Positions 13,317-16,281 of a stretch of 16,281 bases of DNA are shown here, piece by piece. Below the pieces are notes generated by a model, which searched no databases, had not been told where the DNA came from, and was given only the letters and a program-made list of their open reading frames with translations. The position numbers were made by a program, and so were the translations under genes. Each line of letters opens with the position of its first letter. Within the stretch, counting starts at the first letter, position 1. The DNA is from an uncultured beta proteobacterium (GTDB lineage: Bacteria > Pseudomonadota > Gammaproteobacteria > Burkholderiales > Burkholderiaceae_C), in the NCBI GenBank assembly GCA_903920405.1, contig CAIXMC010000188.1, forward strand, positions 1-16,281, given 5' to 3'.

Positions 13317-16127
13317 ATGAACACCCCATCTACCCTCCACCGTGCTGCATCAACTCTTTTACTGATTGATGGTTCTAGCTACCTTTACCGTGCGTACTAC
13401 GCCATGCCCGACATGCGCGCCATCCCCATTGACCCGGGAAGTGCGCCCACGGGTGCCATTCGCGGCATGGTCAATATGTTACAAAGTTTGCGCAAAGAAG
13501 TTCCTGCCCGATATGTGGCGTGCGTATTTGATGCCAAAGGCCCCACATTTCGGGATACGTTGTACCCAGAGTACAAAGCCAACCGTTCCCCCATGCCCGA
13601 AAATTTACGTCCCCAGATTGAGCCGATTCATGAACTGGTGCGCTTGATGGGTTGGAAGGTGTTGTGTGTGCCAGGCGTTGAGGCCGATGATGTCATTGGC
13701 ACACTGGCCGTCATGGCTGCTGCACAAGGCATGGAAGTGGTGATCAGCAGCGGAGACAAAGACCTGACGCAACTCGTCAATGAGCACATCACCATCATCG
13801 ACACCATGAATGGCAAGCGCCGAGACATTGCAGGGGTCACGGCTGAATTTGGCGTCCCCCCCCATCTGATGCTGGACTACCAAACCCTGGTGGGTGATAC
13901 CTCTGACAACGTACCCGGTGTTCCCAAAGTGGGGCCTAAAACGGCGGTCAAATGGCTCAATGAGTTTGGCTCTTTGGAGTCCATTGTGGCCCATGCCCAT
14001 ACCTTCCCCGGTGCTGTAGGCGAGCATCTTCGGGGGGCATTGAACTGGTTGCCAACAGCACGCACACTCTTGACCATCAAAACAGATTGCGATTTATCTG
14101 CCTGGTTGCCTGATCTGCCAGCTATGAATTCAATAGCTACTAACGCAATACAGACGGGCGCTCTGGCCATTTTTTATCATCATTTTGGATTCAAAAGTTT
14201 GCTTCGTGAGTTGCAACCATCACAGCCCGTCCCGTCATGCGATCTGGCTGCGACGGCATGGCGCGAGACCGACATGTTTGACGACCCTCTCCCTTTGCCC
14301 TGCCCTGCCCCTTTGCCGATCAGCACAGTTCGTTACGACACCCTTGTGACTTGGCCCGCTTTTGATGCGTGGCTCGCGCGAGTTCATCTCTCGGAGTTGG
14401 TGGCCATTGACACAGAAACGACTTCCCTGAACGAGATGACGGCCCAAATTGTGGGAATCAGCTTATGTGTCACACCCGGTGAAGCGGCTTACATCCCGTT
14501 GGCACATGCCTATCCAGATGCGCCCGCCCAGTTGCCATTGAACGAGGTATTAAACCGGCTTAAACCCTGGCTGGAAGATGCCGACAAAGCAAAATTGGGG
14601 CAGCACATCAAATATGACCGCCATGTGTTTGCCAACCACGGCATTGAAGTCCGTGGTTATGCGCATGACACCATGCTGCAAAGCTATGTGCTTGAAGTCC
14701 ACCAGCCGCATGGTTTGGCCAGCCTCGCTGAGCGGCATCTGGGGCGAACAGGCATCAGTTTTGAAGACTTGTGCGGCAAGGGCATCCACCAAATCTGCTT
14801 TGACCAGGTGGACATTGCCAAGGCTTCCCAGTACTCCTGTGAAGATGCTGACATGACACTGTGCGTCCACCAGCACCTGTGGCCGCAACTGCAAGGCAAT
14901 GAAAAACTGCGCTTTATTTATGACATGGAAATCGCCAGCAGTGAGGCACTGTACCGTGTGGAGTGCAATGGTGTGCTGATTGATGCCCCCATTTTGGCCG
15001 TGCAAAGTCATGAATTGGGACAGCGCATCGTGCAACTTGAACAAGACGCACACACCCTGGCAGGCCAACCCTTTAATTTGAGCAGCCCCAAACAAATTGC
15101 GGACATTTTCTTCAACCAACAGGGTATGCCTGTGGTCAAAAAAACTCCCACCGGCACGCCCAGCACTGACGACGAAGTGCTGCAAAAACTCGCAGCAGAT
15201 TACCCCTTGCCGGCCAAAATTCTAGAGCACCGCAGCCTCTCCAAACTCAAAGGCACTTACACCGACAAACTCGCGGCATTGGCACTGCCACGCACAGGCC
15301 GCGTTCACACCCATTACGCGCAGGCCGTGGCCATCACCGGACGTTTATCCAGCACGGATCCCAACTTGCAAAACATCCCCGTTCGCACACCGGAGGGTCG
15401 GCGTGTGCGAGAAGCTTTTATCGCCCCAAAAGGCAGCTTCATTGCCAGTGCCGACTACAGTCAGATTGAATTGCGCATCATGGCGCACATCAGTGGCGAC
15501 GCAGCACTGCTCCTGGCGTTTCACGATGACATGGATGTTCACCGTGCCACGGCTGCCGAAATTTTTGGCATTGACACCGCACACGTCACAGGTGAGCAGC
15601 GCCGCTACGCCAAGGTCATTAACTTTGGCTTGATTTACGGCATGAGCGCTTACGGTTTGGCGCGCACGCTGGGCATTGACAACATGGCAGCCAAAAACTA
15701 CATCGAGCGCTACTTTGACCGCTACCCGGGTGTGAGAATTTATATGGATCACACCCGCGCAATGGCCAAGTCCCAAGGCTATGTAGAAACCGTCTTTGGC
15801 CGTCGCCTTTATTTGCCAGAAATAAACTCCCCCAACGGCCCCCGCCGCGCCAGTGCAGAACGTGCCGCCATCAATGCCCCCATGCAGGGCACAGCGGCAG
15901 ATCTGATCAAACTGAGCATGAACAAGGTACAGCAGGTCATTGACCATCAACAACGTTTGAGCAAAATCATTATGCAGGTGCATGACGAGCTGGTGTTCGA
16001 AGTACCCGAGTCAGAGCTGGACTGGGTACGCCACGAAGTGCCACGCCTGATGGCAGGTGTAGCCCACCTGAAAGTGCCGCTTCTGGCTGAAGTGGGTGTG
16101 GGTGTCAATTGGGACAAGGCGCATTGA
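13317..16127 (+). CDS. polA: DNA polymerase I
   Basis: Fills gaps and removes primers in replication and repair. From the ATG at 13317 it has 936 residues, the normal length. That start has AAAAGG five bases upstream; the ATG at 13302 adds only five residues. The N-terminal 5' nuclease opens with LLLIDGSSYLYRAYYA and contains GVEADDVIGTLA and SGDKDLTQLV. The 3'-5' exonuclease keeps its acidic residues (Asp365 and Glu367 in IDTETTSL, IKYDRH, YSCEDAD), so proofreading should be active. Polymerase motifs are DYSQIELR (Asp713), RRYAKVINFGLIYG (Lys766, Tyr774) and QVHDELVFEV (His889-Asp890). Residues about 268-286 are encoded by a dispersed repeat. The gene seems monocistronic and is followed by a dRS3-like palindrome. 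Confidence 0.97.
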   Translation: MNTPSTLHRAASTLLLIDGSSYLYRAYYAMPDMRAIPIDPGSAPTGAIRGMVNMLQSLRKEVPARYVACVFDAKGPTFRDTLYPEYKANRSPMPENLRPQIEPIHELVRLMGWKVLCVPGVEADDVIGTLAVMAAAQGMEVVISSGDKDLTQLVNEHITIIDTMNGKRRDIAGVTAEFGVPPHLMLDYQTLVGDTSDNVPGVPKVGPKTAVKWLNEFGSLESIVAHAHTFPGAVGEHLRGALNWLPTARTLLTIKTDCDLSAWLPDLPAMNSIATNAIQTGALAIFYHHFGFKSLLRELQPSQPVPSCDLAATAWRETDMFDDPLPLPCPAPLPISTVRYDTLVTWPAFDAWLARVHLSELVAIDTETTSLNEMTAQIVGISLCVTPGEAAYIPLAHAYPDAPAQLPLNEVLNRLKPWLEDADKAKLGQHIKYDRHVFANHGIEVRGYAHDTMLQSYVLEVHQPHGLASLAERHLGRTGISFEDLCGKGIHQICFDQVDIAKASQYSCEDADMTLCVHQHLWPQLQGNEKLRFIYDMEIASSEALYRVECNGVLIDAPILAVQSHELGQRIVQLEQDAHTLAGQPFNLSSPKQIADIFFNQQGMPVVKKTPTGTPSTDDEVLQKLAADYPLPAKILEHRSLSKLKGTYTDKLAALALPRTGRVHTHYAQAVAITGRLSSTDPNLQNIPVRTPEGRRVREAFIAPKGSFIASADYSQIELRIMAHISGDAALLLAFHDDMDVHRATAAEIFGIDTAHVTGEQRRYAKVINFGLIYGMSAYGLARTLGIDNMAAKNYIERYFDRYPGVRIYMDHTRAMAKSQGYVETVFGRRLYLPEINSPNGPRRASAERAAINAPMQGTAADLIKLSMNKVQQVIDHQQRLSKIIMQVHDELVFEVPESELDWVRHEVPRLMAGVAHLKVPLLAEVGVGVNWDKAH
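14120..14174 (+). repeat. Copy of the ~55-bp dispersed repeat inside polA
   Basis: AGCTATGAATTCAATAGCTA followed by CTAACGCAATACAGACGGGC and GCTCTGGCCATTTTTT. It matches 7342-7394 and the complement of 9228-9291 across its whole length. It is read in frame as MNSIATNAIQTGALAIFYH, at the end of the 5' nuclease domain where E. coli has the helix before LFKKYEFK. Confidence 0.65.
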
Positions 16128-16179
16128 ACCTGGATTCCTCAGTTGACCGCGCCGTAACCGTTTAGACCCCACCATCGTC

Positions 16180-16199
16180 ATTCCCGCGAAGGCGGGAAT
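16180..16199. repeat. dRS3-like 20-bp palindrome downstream of polA
   Basis: ATTCCCGC-GAAG-GCGGGAAT is a perfect 8-bp stem with a 4-nt loop. It fits the ATTCCC-N8-GGGAAT pattern of the dRS3 repeats known from Neisseria and of similar repeats elsewhere in Betaproteobacteria. It lies 52 bases after the polA stop and lacks a T-run, so a terminator role is uncertain. Confidence 0.7.
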
Positions 16200-16211
16200 C
16201 CGGCTTCCCAC

Positions 16212-16281
16212 TTAGGATATGGTCAACAATAAGTTCCGCTTTTGGCCGTCAGAGTTGGGATGCAATGCTAGGCACAAATCG
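16212..16281 (+). repeat. 166-bp MITE-like element, left part, cut by window end
   Basis: TTAGGATATGGTCAACAATA and the following TTTGGCCGTCAGAGTT and GATGCAATGCTAGGCACAAA match the left arm of the 8995-9160 copy in the same orientation. The right arm would lie beyond the window. Confidence 0.85.

Noticed and set aside
14550..15983. Two open frames of about 210 codons antisense to polA (14550-15185 and 15345-15983)
   Set aside because: Both lie opposite conserved exonuclease and polymerase motifs and show no domain features of their own.

Overview
The window looks like chromosomal DNA of a betaproteobacterium, most likely Burkholderiales and probably the Comamonadaceae side of that order. The pointers are the DUF349 protein, the PolA and SPFH/NfeD sequences, the Orn/Lys/Arg decarboxylase type, and a roughly 55-bp dispersed repeat that resembles one I recall from Comamonadaceae genomes. 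Base composition appears moderate, near half G+C. There is no rRNA, tRNA, CRISPR array, phage gene or transposase gene.

Layout. (1) Positions 1-299 hold a possible gene tail, two small palindromes, a lone terminal repeat and a hairpin plus T-run. (2) 300-3050 encodes a long DUF349 protein of unknown function. (3) 3051-3461 is a repeat-rich intergenic region. (4) 3462-4664 encodes a Crp/Fnr-type cyclic-nucleotide-binding-fold protein whose C-terminus resembles the FliG C-terminal domain. (5) A convergent ArnT/PMT-like membrane glycosyltransferase is at 4718-6448 (minus). (6) A divergent small protein with caspase/CHAT-like motifs, apparently lacking the catalytic cysteine, is at 6560-7306. (7) A Bcr/CflA-type MFS drug exporter (7563-8786, minus) lies between two direct copies of a 166-bp palindromic repeat. 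(8) A two-gene NfeD then SPFH/QmcA-like operon runs on the minus strand (10779-9403). (9) A PLP-dependent Orn/Lys/Arg decarboxylase is at 10903-13191. (10) polA is at 13317-16127.

The genes do not form one pathway. Only the NfeD-SPFH pair is a clear operon; the others look like single transcription units, several read convergently or divergently.

The strongest unexplained structure is in the repeats. Family 1 is a MITE-like, almost perfectly symmetrical 166-bp element: two full copies, one shrunken copy in the opposite orientation, one copy cut by the window end, and one solo terminal repeat. Family 2 is a roughly 55-bp element found twice between genes and twice inside open reading frames (polA and the DUF349 gene) without breaking them. 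Family 3 is a set of short palindromes. The two most interesting proteins are the cNMP-fold/FliG-like fusion and the caspase/CHAT-like protein with Phe where Cys is expected. All family assignments come from reading motifs by eye; no database search was run.
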